Positions 9,369-16,307 of a DNA stretch of 25,652 nt are shown here, in pieces (the first letter of the stretch is position 1; each line of letters begins with the position of its first letter). Origin of the DNA: Candidatus Planktophila sp. Its GTDB lineage: Bacteria; Actinomycetota; Actinomycetes; Nanopelagicales; Nanopelagicaceae. Made by a program: the position numbers and the translations under genes. The stretch spans positions 1-25,652 of the forward strand of contig JAURJS010000074.1 of assembly GCA_030832135.1 (NCBI GenBank), read 5' to 3'. The notes under the pieces are model-generated. The model saw only the letters and a list, made by a program, of their open reading frames with translations. It did not search any database and had not been told where the DNA came from.

Positions 9369-9794
9369 ATGAGAGAGAGAACCCGCTCCGCTGCTATTGC
9401 AGCCCTAGTGGCGACCTCGTTTCTCGCACCAGCTGCCTCCTTTGCAGAACCTACGCCATCGCCTTCTCCAACGGTTGCTCGTAACCAATATGAACAGTAC
9501 AAAATCGATCGCGAGGCCTATCTAGAGGAAATCAAGATTCGCAGTCAGCAAATTCGAATTATCAATAATGTTTTTAAGGAGAGCTGCGATAAAGCAGCGA
9601 GAGATTTTAAAATGGCGATGATGTCTGCAAAATCTTTAGACCAGAAGAATCTCGCTGCAAATCAACGCAAGAATGCAGTGAATGCAGCGATTGTCGCTCG
9701 CAATGCATCTATTAATGCGCTGGGTGATGAGCCAACTCCGCCAATCGAGCCGGCAAAACCACTTAAGGTTTCAAATAAAAAGAAGCCTCGTTAA
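9369..9794 (+). CDS. Small secreted coiled-coil protein, unknown function
   Basis: From the ATG at 9369 this is 141 residues: a basic n-region (RERTR), a hydrophobic core (SAAIAALVATSFLAPAASFA) with probable cleavage after ASFA, a short Pro/Ser spacer (EPTPSPSP), then a charged helical region rich in Gln/Lys/Glu/Ala/Asn with one Cys near 75, and a Lys/Arg-rich C-terminus. Upstream in-frame ATGs at 9345 and 9348 would add eight or seven residues, but the chosen start gives the cleanest signal peptide. The frame remains open far upstream, but that part is antisense to the response regulator. It is a good candidate target of the divergent two-component system. Its stop abuts the hpf stop with no intervening base. 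The family is unrecognised. Confidence 0.7.
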   Translation: MRERTRSAAIAALVATSFLAPAASFAEPTPSPSPTVARNQYEQYKIDREAYLEEIKIRSQQIRIINNVFKESCDKAARDFKMAMMSAKSLDQKNLAANQRKNAVNAAIVARNASINALGDEPTPPIEPAKPLKVSNKKKPR

Positions 9795-10136
9795 TTATTC
9801 CGCCACTGGCATCGTGCGAATAGTTTCTCGCTTGTAATCCTTGCTCTTCTCGTGAATCTTTCTAATCTGCAGCTCAATACTTTTAATTGCCACATCAAAA
9901 GCTGCAAGATCATTGAACTCAGATGCTTCAGCGCGAAGCGCGGGACCTGATCCATGTGATGCGATAACCACGTGATGTGAATGCTTACCCTGACGAGGGT
10001 TCTGCTCATGAGTTACTTCAACTTCGATGCGATCTATTTGTATGCTAAATCGCTCCATCGATTGGAGTTTCTCTTCCACGATTTCATTAAAGTCACTTGC
10101 AAGTGCTGCATGTCGGGTATGAATATTGATTTTCAC
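9795..10136 (-). CDS. hpf: Ribosome hibernation-promoting factor, short form
   Basis: The 113-residue protein begins MKINIHTRHAALASDFNEIV and continues through EVEVTHEQNPR, HHVVIASHG, GPALRAEA and DLAAFDVAIKSIELQIRKIHEK, the HPF/RaiA (S30AE) fold. These proteins bind the decoding centre of the 30S subunit and silence ribosomes in stationary phase or starvation. Actinobacterial HPF is usually a long form of 200 or more residues with a C-terminal dimerisation domain for 100S ribosomes; that domain is absent here. The usual position, between comF and secA, is empty in this window. The GTG start is the only sensible one; the preceding CATTCT-TAAGGT resembles the leaderless signature. It lies 39 bases after a 48-residue membrane-protein gene, possibly in one transcript. 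Confidence 0.88.
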   Translation of the reverse strand: MKINIHTRHAALASDFNEIVEEKLQSMERFSIQIDRIEVEVTHEQNPRQGKHSHHVVIASHGSGPALRAEASEFNDLAAFDVAIKSIELQIRKIHEKSKDYKRETIRTMPVAE

Positions 10137-10175
10137 ACCTTAAGAATGTCACTGCTGCGTTACAAATGAAAGAGG

Positions 10176-10322
10176 TTATGCATCCTCAAATTCATCTTCA
10201 TCAATCCAAGCATCAGTCTCTGAATCCTCTTGCTTCTCAATCCAACTGAGGAATGTCGCAACCGCCTTAAAGGCAAGCACAATCATTGTGATTGCAGCGA
10301 GTATTCGGCGTAGAGCTTTCAT
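10176..10322 (-). CDS. 48-residue single-span membrane protein, unknown function
   Basis: A small open frame runs from ATG at 10322 to TAA at 10176. It starts MKALRRILAAITMIVLAFKA, with a basic start followed by a hydrophobic span at about residues 6-26, then SWIEKQEDSETDAWIDEDEFEDA, a very acidic tail. Positive-inside rules put the N-terminus in the cytoplasm. Support comes from the sensible protein architecture, from filling the gap between two genes on the same strand, and from TATTTT six bases before the ATG. That box is also the U-tract of the upstream gene's terminator. Proximity to hpf (39 bases) suggests cotranscription. No family is recognised; a role in stress or envelope is speculation. 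Confidence 0.65.
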   Translation of the reverse strand: MKALRRILAAITMIVLAFKAVATFLSWIEKQEDSETDAWIDEDEFEDA

Positions 10323-10328
10323 GGCTTA

Positions 10329-10334
10329 AAAATA
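10329..10334 (-). promoter_or_regulatory. Putative -10 box of a leaderless promoter (TATTTT)
   Basis: TATTTT ends six bases before the ATG of the 48-residue protein gene (10322). It coincides with the T-rich tail of the terminator at 10334-10351, so one stretch may both end one transcript and start the next. Confidence 0.4.
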
Positions 10335-10351
10335 CTCCCTTTGGCGGGAGT
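10334..10351 (-). terminator. Intrinsic terminator, possibly bidirectional
   Basis: ACTCCC and GGGAGT form a perfect 6-bp stem around a six-base loop. On the minus strand it is followed by ATTTTTAA, eight bases after the stop of the cystathionine gamma-synthase-like gene. On the plus strand it is followed by only three further T, so termination in that direction would be weaker. It is the clearest intrinsic terminator in the window. Confidence 0.8.
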
Positions 10352-10358
10352 TTTCACG

Positions 10359-11420
10359 TTAAAGAACCGAGAGTGCCGATTCGATGTCGCTCCAAATGTC
10401 ATCAACATGTTCGCAGCCAACTGAGAGGCGAATCAGGTTCTCAGGAACGCTCTCGCTCTCCGATGGCCATCGGCGACGGCGCTCCCATGTGCTCTCAACT
10501 CCCCCAAGACTTGTGGCATTGGTAATCAGAGTTGAAGCCTCACAGACTCGATCGGCAGCGGCGCTATCGCCGGCGACCTCAAAGGAGATAATCGCACCGA
10601 AGCCTGGGTAGCGAAGGTGTGAAACTTTTCCATGTTCTCTCAGTTTCGCCGCAAGGATGCTCGCACTTGCCTGTGCTGCTCTAAAACGGAGCGGGAAGGT
10701 GCGAATTCCACGAAGAGCAAGCCAGGCCTCAAATGGGCCAGGAACGCCACCCAAGAGGGTCCGCGCTTCGGCGAGACGATTGTGAAGGGCTGGATCTTTG
10801 ACAGTCAGTGATCCAAGGATGACATCGCTATGTCCTGCTAGATATTTGGTGACTGAGTTCATTGAGATATCTGCGCCGAGCTCGATAGGAAGTTGATTGA
10901 GTGCGGTGGCAAAGGTGTTATCGACTGCAACACCCATGTTCCGCTTCTTGGCCTCACCAATAATTAATGACATTTCGGCGATCTCTAAACCTGGATTAGT
11001 TGGCGATTCAATCCAGAGAAATGCCGCTCCGATAAGCGCTTCAAAGACATCTTTCGTATTTGCAATATCAACGAATCGAACCTCAAGTCGACCTTGCTCG
11101 TGATACTTCTTGAGGATTGCCATAGTTCCGCTATAGCCCTGATCTGATGCAACGACCGGGGCTCCATGGGGCAGAAGTGAGAAGACAGCAGAGATTGCTG
11201 TCATGCCCGATGAGAATGCGAGAGTCGATGTTCCATGCTCTAGCTCGGTGATTGTTGCTTCAAGTGCGCTCCACGTCTCATTTCCGAAGCGGCCATACCC
11301 AATTTCACCGCCAGCGGTGTAGGTGGAGTTGAGAGAGATTGAGGTATTTAAGGCAGAGCCAGGTGAAGGCAGGGGTCGCCCTGAAGAAATAGCTGTTGTC
11401 TCTGGGTGCTTCGATTCCAT
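10359..11420 (-). CDS. Cys/Met-metabolism PLP enzyme (cystathionine gamma-synthase/lyase-like)
   Basis: The 353-residue protein has the family landmarks in order: YGRFGNETW (matching the YxRxxNPT substrate/cofactor loop), LAFSSGMTAISAV binding the PLP phosphate, WIESPTNPGLEI, VDNTFAT with the Asp that pairs with the pyridine nitrogen, and MNSVTKYLAGHSDV with catalytic Lys192. The C-terminal SLGGVEST and RLSVGCEHVDDI blocks are also typical. Members make or cleave cystathionine or related thioethers in methionine/cysteine exchange. At 353 residues it is slightly shorter than the usual 380-400, with a short N-terminus. It lies 17 bases after the MalY-like lyase gene. TACCCT six bases before the ATG suggests a leaderless start. 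Cystathionine gamma-synthase (metB) is most likely, but gamma-lyase or homocysteine synthase cannot be excluded. Confidence 0.85.
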   Translation of the reverse strand: MESKHPETTAISSGRPLPSPGSALNTSISLNSTYTAGGEIGYGRFGNETWSALEATITELEHGTSTLAFSSGMTAISAVFSLLPHGAPVVASDQGYSGTMAILKKYHEQGRLEVRFVDIANTKDVFEALIGAAFLWIESPTNPGLEIAEMSLIIGEAKKRNMGVAVDNTFATALNQLPIELGADISMNSVTKYLAGHSDVILGSLTVKDPALHNRLAEARTLLGGVPGPFEAWLALRGIRTFPLRFRAAQASASILAAKLREHGKVSHLRYPGFGAIISFEVAGDSAAADRVCEASTLITNATSLGGVESTWERRRRWPSESESVPENLIRLSVGCEHVDDIWSDIESALSVL

Positions 11421-11426
11421 TTGCTA

Positions 11427-11432
11427 AGGGTA
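11427..11432 (-). promoter_or_regulatory. Putative -10 box of a leaderless promoter (TACCCT)
   Basis: TACCCT ends six bases before the ATG at 11420, in the 17-base gap after the MalY-like gene. No Shine-Dalgarno is visible between the genes. Confidence 0.35.
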
Positions 11433-11437
11433 TCTGC

Positions 11438-12601
11438 TTAGTGGAGTACGCGCGCTATCCGATTAATTGCCTCGTGAATAATCTCAGGCGAGGTTGCAAA
11501 GTTGAGGCGGATAAAGTGGGAGGAATTCTCTCCAAAGCGAACCCCCGGCACAAAGGCAACCTTCGCCTCCTCGAGCAAGTGTGTGAAGGGATCTACTGCC
11601 AATCCATACTCACCAAAATCAATCCAAGCAAGATATGAGCAATGAGGCATGTGAGTCTTTGCTAGCGGCAGCTTCTTTGCAACTAGGTCGATAACGAGCT
11701 TTCTATTGGAATCAAGCTGCGCCATCAATGCATCGAGCCAAGGCTCTCCATCATCAAATGCCGCCACAGTGGCAAAGGCTCCGAGAAGGGATGCTCTGTA
11801 GTGGGTAGCGGGAGCGATCGCATTGAGGCGTTCATGCATATCTTCATCTTCGGTAACAATAATTGCGCACTTCAGGCCAGCGATATTCCAACCTTTACTT
11901 GCAGCAGTTACGGTAATTCCGAGAGAGCGAGCATCCTGCCCTAACGATAATAGGGGCGTGAACTTCTGCTCTGCAAAGGTCAGCGGAGCATGGATCTCAT
12001 CGCTAATAATGATGACGCTGTGTGCCTTTGCTAGCGCCACCAACTTCTCTAGTTCATCCCGTGTATATACGCGACCTAGCGGGTTGTGTGGGTTGCAGAT
12101 GAGATGGACCTTAATGCCGGAGGCATAGGCGTTCTCAATTCCTGCCCAATCAAGTTGCCAAGTAGAACCATTTACTTCCTCTTTGGATTGATGAAGTTGA
12201 ACATCGACAATCTCTAAATGTGTCTCGTGAGACCAAGTCCAAAAGTTTGGATAGACCGGCGAGTTGATCAAAATCTTATCCCCAGGTTGAGTGATCACTC
12301 GTAAGGTTTCAACAATGCCGACGCCGACATCGGCTGCAATACGAACTTGCTTTGGATCAGGGCGCCAGCCAAAGCGACGTTCCGCAAAAGCTGCGAAAGA
12401 CTCCCCCATCTCTGGAATCGATCCAAGATAACCAAGGTCGGATTTCTCAACCATCTCAATGAGAACCTTACGAATTGGCTCTGCAACCGGAAAATCCATC
12501 TCCGCTACCGGCAATGGCAGCACATCGGTGGGGAATGCACGCCACTTATCAGATTTGTGTGTGCGGAGCTCAGATAGCGGTACGAGATGGAAATCGCTCA
12601 T
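11438..12601 (-). CDS. MalY/PatB-like PLP-dependent C-S lyase (cystathionine beta-lyase type)
   Basis: From the ATG at 12601 the protein is 387 residues of the class I/II aminotransferase fold. It begins MSDFHLVPLSELRTHKSDKW and LPLPVAEMDFPVAEPI, which is typical of MalY/PatB C-S lyases. Further marks are DVGVGIVETLRVI, INSPVYPNFW, LICNPHNPLGRVYT, the Asp in IIISDEIHAPL and catalytic Lys236 in AASKGWNIAGLKCA. Such enzymes split cystathionine to homocysteine, pyruvate and ammonia. Next to the cystathionine gamma-synthase-like gene this suggests a two-step route to homocysteine, or thioether scavenging. The frame stays open 18 codons upstream, but that part would overlap the divergent DNA glycosylase start and lacks the family's N-terminal conservation. 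Confidence 0.88.
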   Translation of the reverse strand: MSDFHLVPLSELRTHKSDKWRAFPTDVLPLPVAEMDFPVAEPIRKVLIEMVEKSDLGYLGSIPEMGESFAAFAERRFGWRPDPKQVRIAADVGVGIVETLRVITQPGDKILINSPVYPNFWTWSHETHLEIVDVQLHQSKEEVNGSTWQLDWAGIENAYASGIKVHLICNPHNPLGRVYTRDELEKLVALAKAHSVIIISDEIHAPLTFAEQKFTPLLSLGQDARSLGITVTAASKGWNIAGLKCAIIVTEDEDMHERLNAIAPATHYRASLLGAFATVAAFDDGEPWLDALMAQLDSNRKLVIDLVAKKLPLAKTHMPHCSYLAWIDFGEYGLAVDPFTHLLEEAKVAFVPGVRFGENSSHFIRLNFATSPEIIHEAINRIARVLH

Positions 12602-12636
12602 GCGATGAAGTATTGCACTAGAGCGATTGAAACTCC

Positions 12637-13287
12637 ATGATTGCCCTTGTGCCAAAGACTCAAGTAGCTCCTATAACTGAGAAAGTTATGAAGAAGATAG
12701 TCGCTGAGATCAGCGCAAAGGATAAGAAGATGGCGAAGGTCATCGCCTCTCATCCGCTCTGCACAATTGGGCGAAATCCAAATCCTGTCCCACACTTTGA
12801 ATCGCTCGTGGAATCGGTCATTTCTCAACAACTTGCAGTGAAAGCGGCAGAGACAATCTTCCTTCGCGTAAAGAAATCTGCCGGCGGCAGAGTAATTCCC
12901 ACTCGAATAGCCTCTCTCACCGAAGCACAGATGCGGGAGGCAGGCGTCTCTGGCGCGAAGATAAAGGCAATTCAAGGTCTAGCAAGCGCTGCGATTAATA
13001 AGGAAATTTCATTTAATACCTTGCATGAAATCGATAGCGATGAAGAGATCTTTACCCAGCTCACCAACTTGTGGGGTATCGGACCATGGACGGTCGATAT
13101 GTTTATGATGTTTCAACTTGGGCGATTAGATATTTGGCCCACTGGAGATCTTGGTGTGAGGCGAGGCTGGGAGAAGATTTACTCTCTCCCAGAAGAGATC
13201 ACGCCGAAGGCTCTTGAACTCAAAGGTGAGAAATTTCGCCCTTATAGAAGCGTTGTCGCCTGGTACTGCTGGAGAGCCCTCAATTAA
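12637..13287 (+). CDS. DNA-3-methyladenine glycosylase II, AlkA/HhH-GPD family
   Basis: It removes alkylated bases from DNA as the first step of base excision repair. The 216-residue protein has the HhH-GPD fold: FESLVESVISQQLAVKAAETI, the hairpin-helix-hairpin NLWGIGPWTVDMFMM at about 144-158, and the Gly/Pro-Asp loop WPTGDLGVRRGW with catalytic Asp171. It ends SVVAWYCWRALN, typical of AlkA/Mag. It lacks the N-terminal AlkA_N domain of the 282-residue E. coli AlkA, so it is closer to the short yeast Mag1-like enzymes. The gap to the divergent MalY-like gene is 35 bases. Its stop overlaps the convergent msrA stop by three bases. No Ada-type regulator is nearby. Confidence 0.9.
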   Translation: MIALVPKTQVAPITEKVMKKIVAEISAKDKKMAKVIASHPLCTIGRNPNPVPHFESLVESVISQQLAVKAAETIFLRVKKSAGGRVIPTRIASLTEAQMREAGVSGAKIKAIQGLASAAINKEISFNTLHEIDSDEEIFTQLTNLWGIGPWTVDMFMMFQLGRLDIWPTGDLGVRRGWEKIYSLPEEITPKALELKGEKFRPYRSVVAWYCWRALN

Positions 13288-13817
13288 TTCTTAGAAGCGG
13301 GATATGCAACGCCCGTGCTTGAGTGGCAGTCATAGCCATTTGGGTTCTTCTCTAAATATCGCTGGTGATACTCCTCTGCCGGATAGAAGGTCACCCCATC
13401 TGCGCTGAGAATTTCCGTAACAATCTCACCGATTCCCTCAGCTGTAAGAGCTGATTGATAAACACTCCTTGAGGATACAGCGATTGCACCATGCTCTTGG
13501 CTTGTGAAATAAATTGAGCTCCGGTACTGAGTTCCAATATCTCCACCTTGTTGATTGAGAGAGGTCGGATCATGCATTACCCAGAACTCTTCACAGAGCC
13601 TCTGATAGGAAATTAGCGATGGATCAAAATTGACTTCAACCATCTCGGCATGCAGAGTCTTTCCGGTACAGACCGCTTCATAAGTTGGATGAGCAGTCAC
13701 ACCACCCATATAGCCAACTCTCGTGGAGATAACGCCTGGCAAATTCCAAAATCTCCGCTCAGCGCCCCAGAAACATCCAGTTGCAAAGTAGGCGGTAGCA
13801 GTTGTATCAGCAGTCAT
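13284..13817 (-). CDS. msrA: Peptide methionine-(S)-S-oxide reductase
   Basis: It repairs oxidised methionine in proteins, reducing the S-sulfoxide using thioredoxin. The 177 residues carry the active-site GCFWGAE with catalytic Cys15, GVISTRVGYMGG, THPTYE-like and CTGKTLHAEMVEV blocks, FWVMHDPTSLNQQGGDIGTQYRSSIY, and PAEEYHQRYLEKNP. A second Cys in YDCHSSTG near the C-terminus is the likely resolving residue. The length is normal. No msrB is adjacent. TAGATT lies seven bases before the ATG and no Shine-Dalgarno is seen. The gene is transcribed away from tRNA-Arg, with 103 bases between them. Confidence 0.95.
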   Translation of the reverse strand: MTADTTATAYFATGCFWGAERRFWNLPGVISTRVGYMGGVTAHPTYEAVCTGKTLHAEMVEVNFDPSLISYQRLCEEFWVMHDPTSLNQQGGDIGTQYRSSIYFTSQEHGAIAVSSRSVYQSALTAEGIGEIVTEILSADGVTFYPAEEYHQRYLEKNPNGYDCHSSTGVAYPASKN

Positions 13818-13824
13818 AGCGATT

Positions 13825-13830
13825 AATCTA
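13825..13830 (-). promoter_or_regulatory. Putative -10 box of a leaderless promoter for msrA (TAGATT)
   Basis: TAGATT ends seven bases before the msrA ATG. The same hexamer on the plus strand at 13898-13903 could serve as the -10 of the tRNA gene, 18 bases before its 5' end. A TACAAC/GTTGTA inverted repeat (13875-13899) lies between the two boxes. Confidence 0.4.
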
Positions 13831-13920
13831 TCGCGAACTTGCCAGATAGAAGGAGTCAGATGAAAGAAGTGAGATACAACTAGCGAGAATTCTGTTGTAG
13901 ATTGGGGACTTAGCGAATGA

Positions 13921-13992
13921 GCCCCCGTAGCTCAGGGGATAGAGCACTGCCCTCCGGAGGCAGGAGCACAGGTTCGAATCCTGTCGGGGGCA
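13921..13992 (+). tRNA. tRNA-Arg, anticodon CCG
   Basis: A 72-base cloverleaf is read directly. The acceptor stem is GCCCCCG with CGGGGGC, the D arm GCTC-AGGGGATA-GAGC, the anticodon arm CTGCC-CTCCGGA-GGCAG with anticodon CCG (reads CGG), the variable loop GAGC, the T arm ACAGG-TTCGAAT-CCTGT, and the discriminator base A. No CCA is encoded; ACTCC follows. It sits 170 bases before whiB1. Confidence 0.95.
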
Positions 13993-14005
13993 CTCCATCA
14001 AAGAG

Positions 14006-14051
14006 CCACCTCAAATAAGGTAATTGAGGTGGGGCGAGATAAATCACCTCA
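14006..14051 (+). promoter_or_regulatory. Strong hairpin with competing downstream arm, between tRNA-Arg and whiB1
   Basis: CCACCTCAA (14006-14014) and TTGAGGTGG (14024-14032) form a perfect 9-bp stem with a nine-base loop. A second CACCTCA (14045-14051) could instead pair with TGAGGTG (14025-14031), giving two mutually exclusive structures. There is no U-tract. It may be a 3' end/processing structure of the tRNA transcript or an attenuator-like part of a whiB1 leader. Confidence 0.45.
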
Positions 14052-14114
14052 TATTCCAATCTTTTTTCCTCTACATCCTTGTGCATGAGCGCACGAACAG
14101 GGAGAATTACGCTT

Positions 14115-14129
14115 CTCGCGCATCGCGAG
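14115..14129. promoter_or_regulatory. Perfect palindrome before whiB1 (CTCGCG-CAT-CGCGAG)
   Basis: The 6-3-6 inverted repeat lies 33 bases before the whiB1 ATG. A weaker GTGC-N6-GCAC repeat lies at 14081-14094. Either could be an operator; the first could also form a hairpin close to the ribosome binding site AAAGGAG at 14149-14155. Confidence 0.4.
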
Positions 14130-14162
14130 CATTTCAGATCGATTAGGTAAAGGAGCTTCCCC

Positions 14163-14432
14163 ATGGATTGGAGACATCAATCTGCCTGCCGTGACGAAGA
14201 TCCTGAACTCTTCTTCCCAGTTGGAAATACCGGCCCTGCCATTACCCAGATCGAAGAGGCGAAGAAGGTTTGTAATCGCTGCATCGTTAAGGATGCCTGT
14301 CTGGCCTGGGCGCTCGAATCTGGCCAAGATGCAGGTGTATGGGGCGGTCTCTCTGAGGATGAACGTCGCGCTCTCAAGCGTCGCGCTGCTCGTAACCGTG
14401 CCCGCCTGATGGATAACGGACTCTCAAGCTAA
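14163..14432 (+). CDS. whiB1: WhiB1-type iron-sulfur transcriptional regulator
   Basis: The 89-residue protein begins MDWRHQSACRDEDPELFFPV and carries Cys9, Cys37, Cys40 and Cys46, the same spacing as mycobacterial WhiB1, for one 4Fe-4S cluster. GVWGGLSEDERR forms the turn that contacts the main sigma factor, followed by a basic DNA-binding tail (RALKRRAARNRAR). WhiB1 is an essential regulator whose cluster reacts with nitric oxide. The start is fixed by AAAGGAG seven bases before the ATG. It converges on pdtaS with two bases between the stops, matching the Rv3219/Rv3220c (whiB1-pdtaS) arrangement in Mycobacterium tuberculosis. Several inverted repeats upstream suggest tight control. Confidence 0.95.
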   Translation: MDWRHQSACRDEDPELFFPVGNTGPAITQIEEAKKVCNRCIVKDACLAWALESGQDAGVWGGLSEDERRALKRRAARNRARLMDNGLSS

Positions 14433-14434
14433 AT

Positions 14435-15907
14435 CTAGCTTATGGGGAATTCCAGAATTGCTCTGGTCTCTTCTTCATCTGACTCCAGTACCAAACTTCC
14501 ACGTAACTCATTCTCAGTGAGAGTGCGAACAATCTGAAGTCCTAGATTTGATGACTCAGCAAGCGTGAAACCTTCTGGCAGCCCTACCCCATCATCTGAA
14601 ATGGTCACGACTACCGACTTTTCTCTCCGGTCAATCGTGATATCAAGCTTGCTTCCTTCGCTCTCAAGTCCATGTTCTAACGCGTTGTAGATGAGTTCGG
14701 TAATTACAAGCGCGAGCGGAGTCGCCAATCGCGATTCAAGTTCACCTAAAGAACCACCGCGAGAGATATTTAATTCATTCATTCGTGGTGTGAGTTCTAG
14801 CGCGTGATTAACTAAACGATCGAGCACATCATCGAAGGCGACTGAGGAGTCGGCGCTACTCGAGAGTGTTTCATGAACCAGCGCAATCGAGGCGATTCTA
14901 CGGACAGCCTCATTGAGCGCCTGGCTTGCACCTGGATCTTCAATGCGTCGAGCTTGCAGGCGAAGAAGTGCAGAAACGGTCTGTAAATTATTCTTCACTC
15001 GATGGTGGATCTCACGGATAGTTGCATCTTTCGTTACCAATTCACGCTCTCTGCGACGCAACTCTGTAACGTTATTAAGAAGAACGATTGCCCCAATACG
15101 GTCTTGGCCAGCGATGATAGGCAAGACAATGAGGTCGATAACACCGCCAACATTCTCAACCTCGACTCGGCGCAGAGATCGGCCACTCAAGCTAGTGATG
15201 AGCGCCTCTTCGCGAGCATCGCTCTTCTCCCTCGAAACTTTCTCTGCAATCTCACCAAGTAAATATCCCTCGAGCTCATTGGTCCAACCCATACGGCTAA
15301 ATGCAGAGCGTGCATTTGGGCTGGCATAACTCACCGCACCATTGACATCGATTCGAACTAATCCATCTCCCACGCGTGGTGTTGGATCGAAGAGCGAACC
15401 AGCATTTCGATAAGGAAAATTACCTTCGGCAACCATGCGATAGAGCTCATGCGCAATCTCACGGTAATTGAGTTCAAGGCGTGAAGGTTGGCGCATCAAA
15501 TCTGAATTTCGGTGGCGAGAGATGACAGCAATTACCTTTTCACCCATGATGACCGGAATGGTCTCTTCTTTGACCATTACCTCCCCGAGCATCTGAGGTT
15601 CGGTATTGCGAACAATCTCTCCATGGGAGAGCGCCTGATCGATATAGAAGCGGTCACCCCAACTAATTTCATCACCAATCACATCGTTGGCGAATACTGT
15701 CGCTGCAGTTGTTGGGCGGATATGTGCCACTGCGATATATCCAGTTGGCCAACTTGATTCATCTTTTCGAATTGGAATCCAGAGAATGAGATCTGCAAAG
15801 GAGAGATCAGAGAGGAGTTGCCAATCCGCTACCAATTCGCGAAGGGTGTGAATCTCCTCGGGAGAAGAGGGGGTGCGCCCTTCTACATACTCTTCAATTG
15901 AGGCCAT
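14435..15907 (-). CDS. pdtaS: Cytosolic sensor histidine kinase PdtaS
   Basis: The protein has 490 residues and no membrane segment. An N-terminal GAF-like sensor (about 1-160), a PAS-like domain (about 175-285, with VRIDVNGAVSYASPNARSAF), then a HisKA_2 box REIHHRVKNNLQTVSALLRLQ with the phospho-accepting His at 301/302, and an HATPase domain with ITELIYNALEHGLE, ISDDGVGLPEGF and SSNLGLQIVRTL. This is the layout of mycobacterial PdtaS (about 500 residues), which phosphorylates the ANTAR RNA-binding antiterminator PdtaR; pdtaR is not in this window. In mycobacteria it is linked to copper and NO sensing. It starts four bases after the stop of the DUF6912-like gene, so the two form an operon. 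Position beside whiB1 supports the call. Confidence 0.92.
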   Translation of the reverse strand: MASIEEYVEGRTPSSPEEIHTLRELVADWQLLSDLSFADLILWIPIRKDESSWPTGYIAVAHIRPTTAATVFANDVIGDEISWGDRFYIDQALSHGEIVRNTEPQMLGEVMVKEETIPVIMGEKVIAVISRHRNSDLMRQPSRLELNYREIAHELYRMVAEGNFPYRNAGSLFDPTPRVGDGLVRIDVNGAVSYASPNARSAFSRMGWTNELEGYLLGEIAEKVSREKSDAREEALITSLSGRSLRRVEVENVGGVIDLIVLPIIAGQDRIGAIVLLNNVTELRRRERELVTKDATIREIHHRVKNNLQTVSALLRLQARRIEDPGASQALNEAVRRIASIALVHETLSSSADSSVAFDDVLDRLVNHALELTPRMNELNISRGGSLGELESRLATPLALVITELIYNALEHGLESEGSKLDITIDRREKSVVVTISDDGVGLPEGFTLAESSNLGLQIVRTLTENELRGSLVLESDEEETRAILEFPIS

Positions 15908-15911
15908 CGTG

Positions 15912-16304
15912 TTATCGCTTCAACCATTCAGAGATGGTGAGTGCTGCCTCTTGTGGCGCAAACCAGGTGAGGTCATCGGCATCTTCGCCAACAAGGAATA
16001 CCGCCTCCACCGTAGACCAAATCAAAGGAGTGAGTACCTCGGCGCTAATCTCATCAAAGGCGCCTAACTGCTCCTCTGCAACTTCAAGTGCAATGACGAG
16101 AGGTGCTCCCGACTGATCATCTTCTAAATCGAGCGCATCTTCTGCAGCCAAGAGTGAGAGGGAGTACTCGAGTTCCTCTTCATCCATCTCAGGATGGGTT
16201 GCGTTATAGATTGGAGTCGGTGCATAGACCTCGGCGATACTGAGTGAGCCATCATTGAGAAACTCTTGGAGCTCATCAGCTGTCGTTCCTAGGTATACGC
16301 GCAT
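15912..16304 (-). CDS. Conserved actinobacterial protein, DUF6912-like
   Basis: A 130-residue cytoplasmic protein that begins MRVYLGTTADELQEFLNDG, then YAPTPIYN, DEEELEYSLSLLAAEDAL and PLVIALEV, and ends in TWFAPQEAALTISEWL. It is very acidic and has no membrane segment or Cys. The start MRVY.. and the ELEY..LLAA..A pattern recall the actinobacterial family of Rv3222c (DUF6912), which sits near pdtaS in mycobacteria too. Function is unknown. It is cotranscribed with pdtaS (four-base gap). TATTCT, inside the end of the upstream ATPase gene, lies six bases before the ATG, so it may also have its own leaderless promoter. Confidence 0.75.
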   Translation of the reverse strand: MRVYLGTTADELQEFLNDGSLSIAEVYAPTPIYNATHPEMDEEELEYSLSLLAAEDALDLEDDQSGAPLVIALEVAEEQLGAFDEISAEVLTPLIWSTVEAVFLVGEDADDLTWFAPQEAALTISEWLKR

Positions 16305-16307
16305 GCC

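Noticed and set aside
12602..12655. 18-codon upstream extension of the MalY-like protein
   Set aside because: It would overlap the divergent DNA glycosylase start, and the conserved family N-terminus begins at the ATG at 12601.
13875..13899. TACAAC/GTTGTA inverted repeat between msrA and tRNA-Arg as an operator
   Set aside because: Short arms and a 13-base spacer make chance likely; noted only in the promoter entry.
14081..14094. CRP-like site (GTGC-N6-GCAC) before whiB1, as reported for mycobacterial whiB1
   Set aside because: It deviates from TGTGA-N6-TCACA in both halves and no CRP gene is in the window, so I keep it only as a weak inverted repeat.
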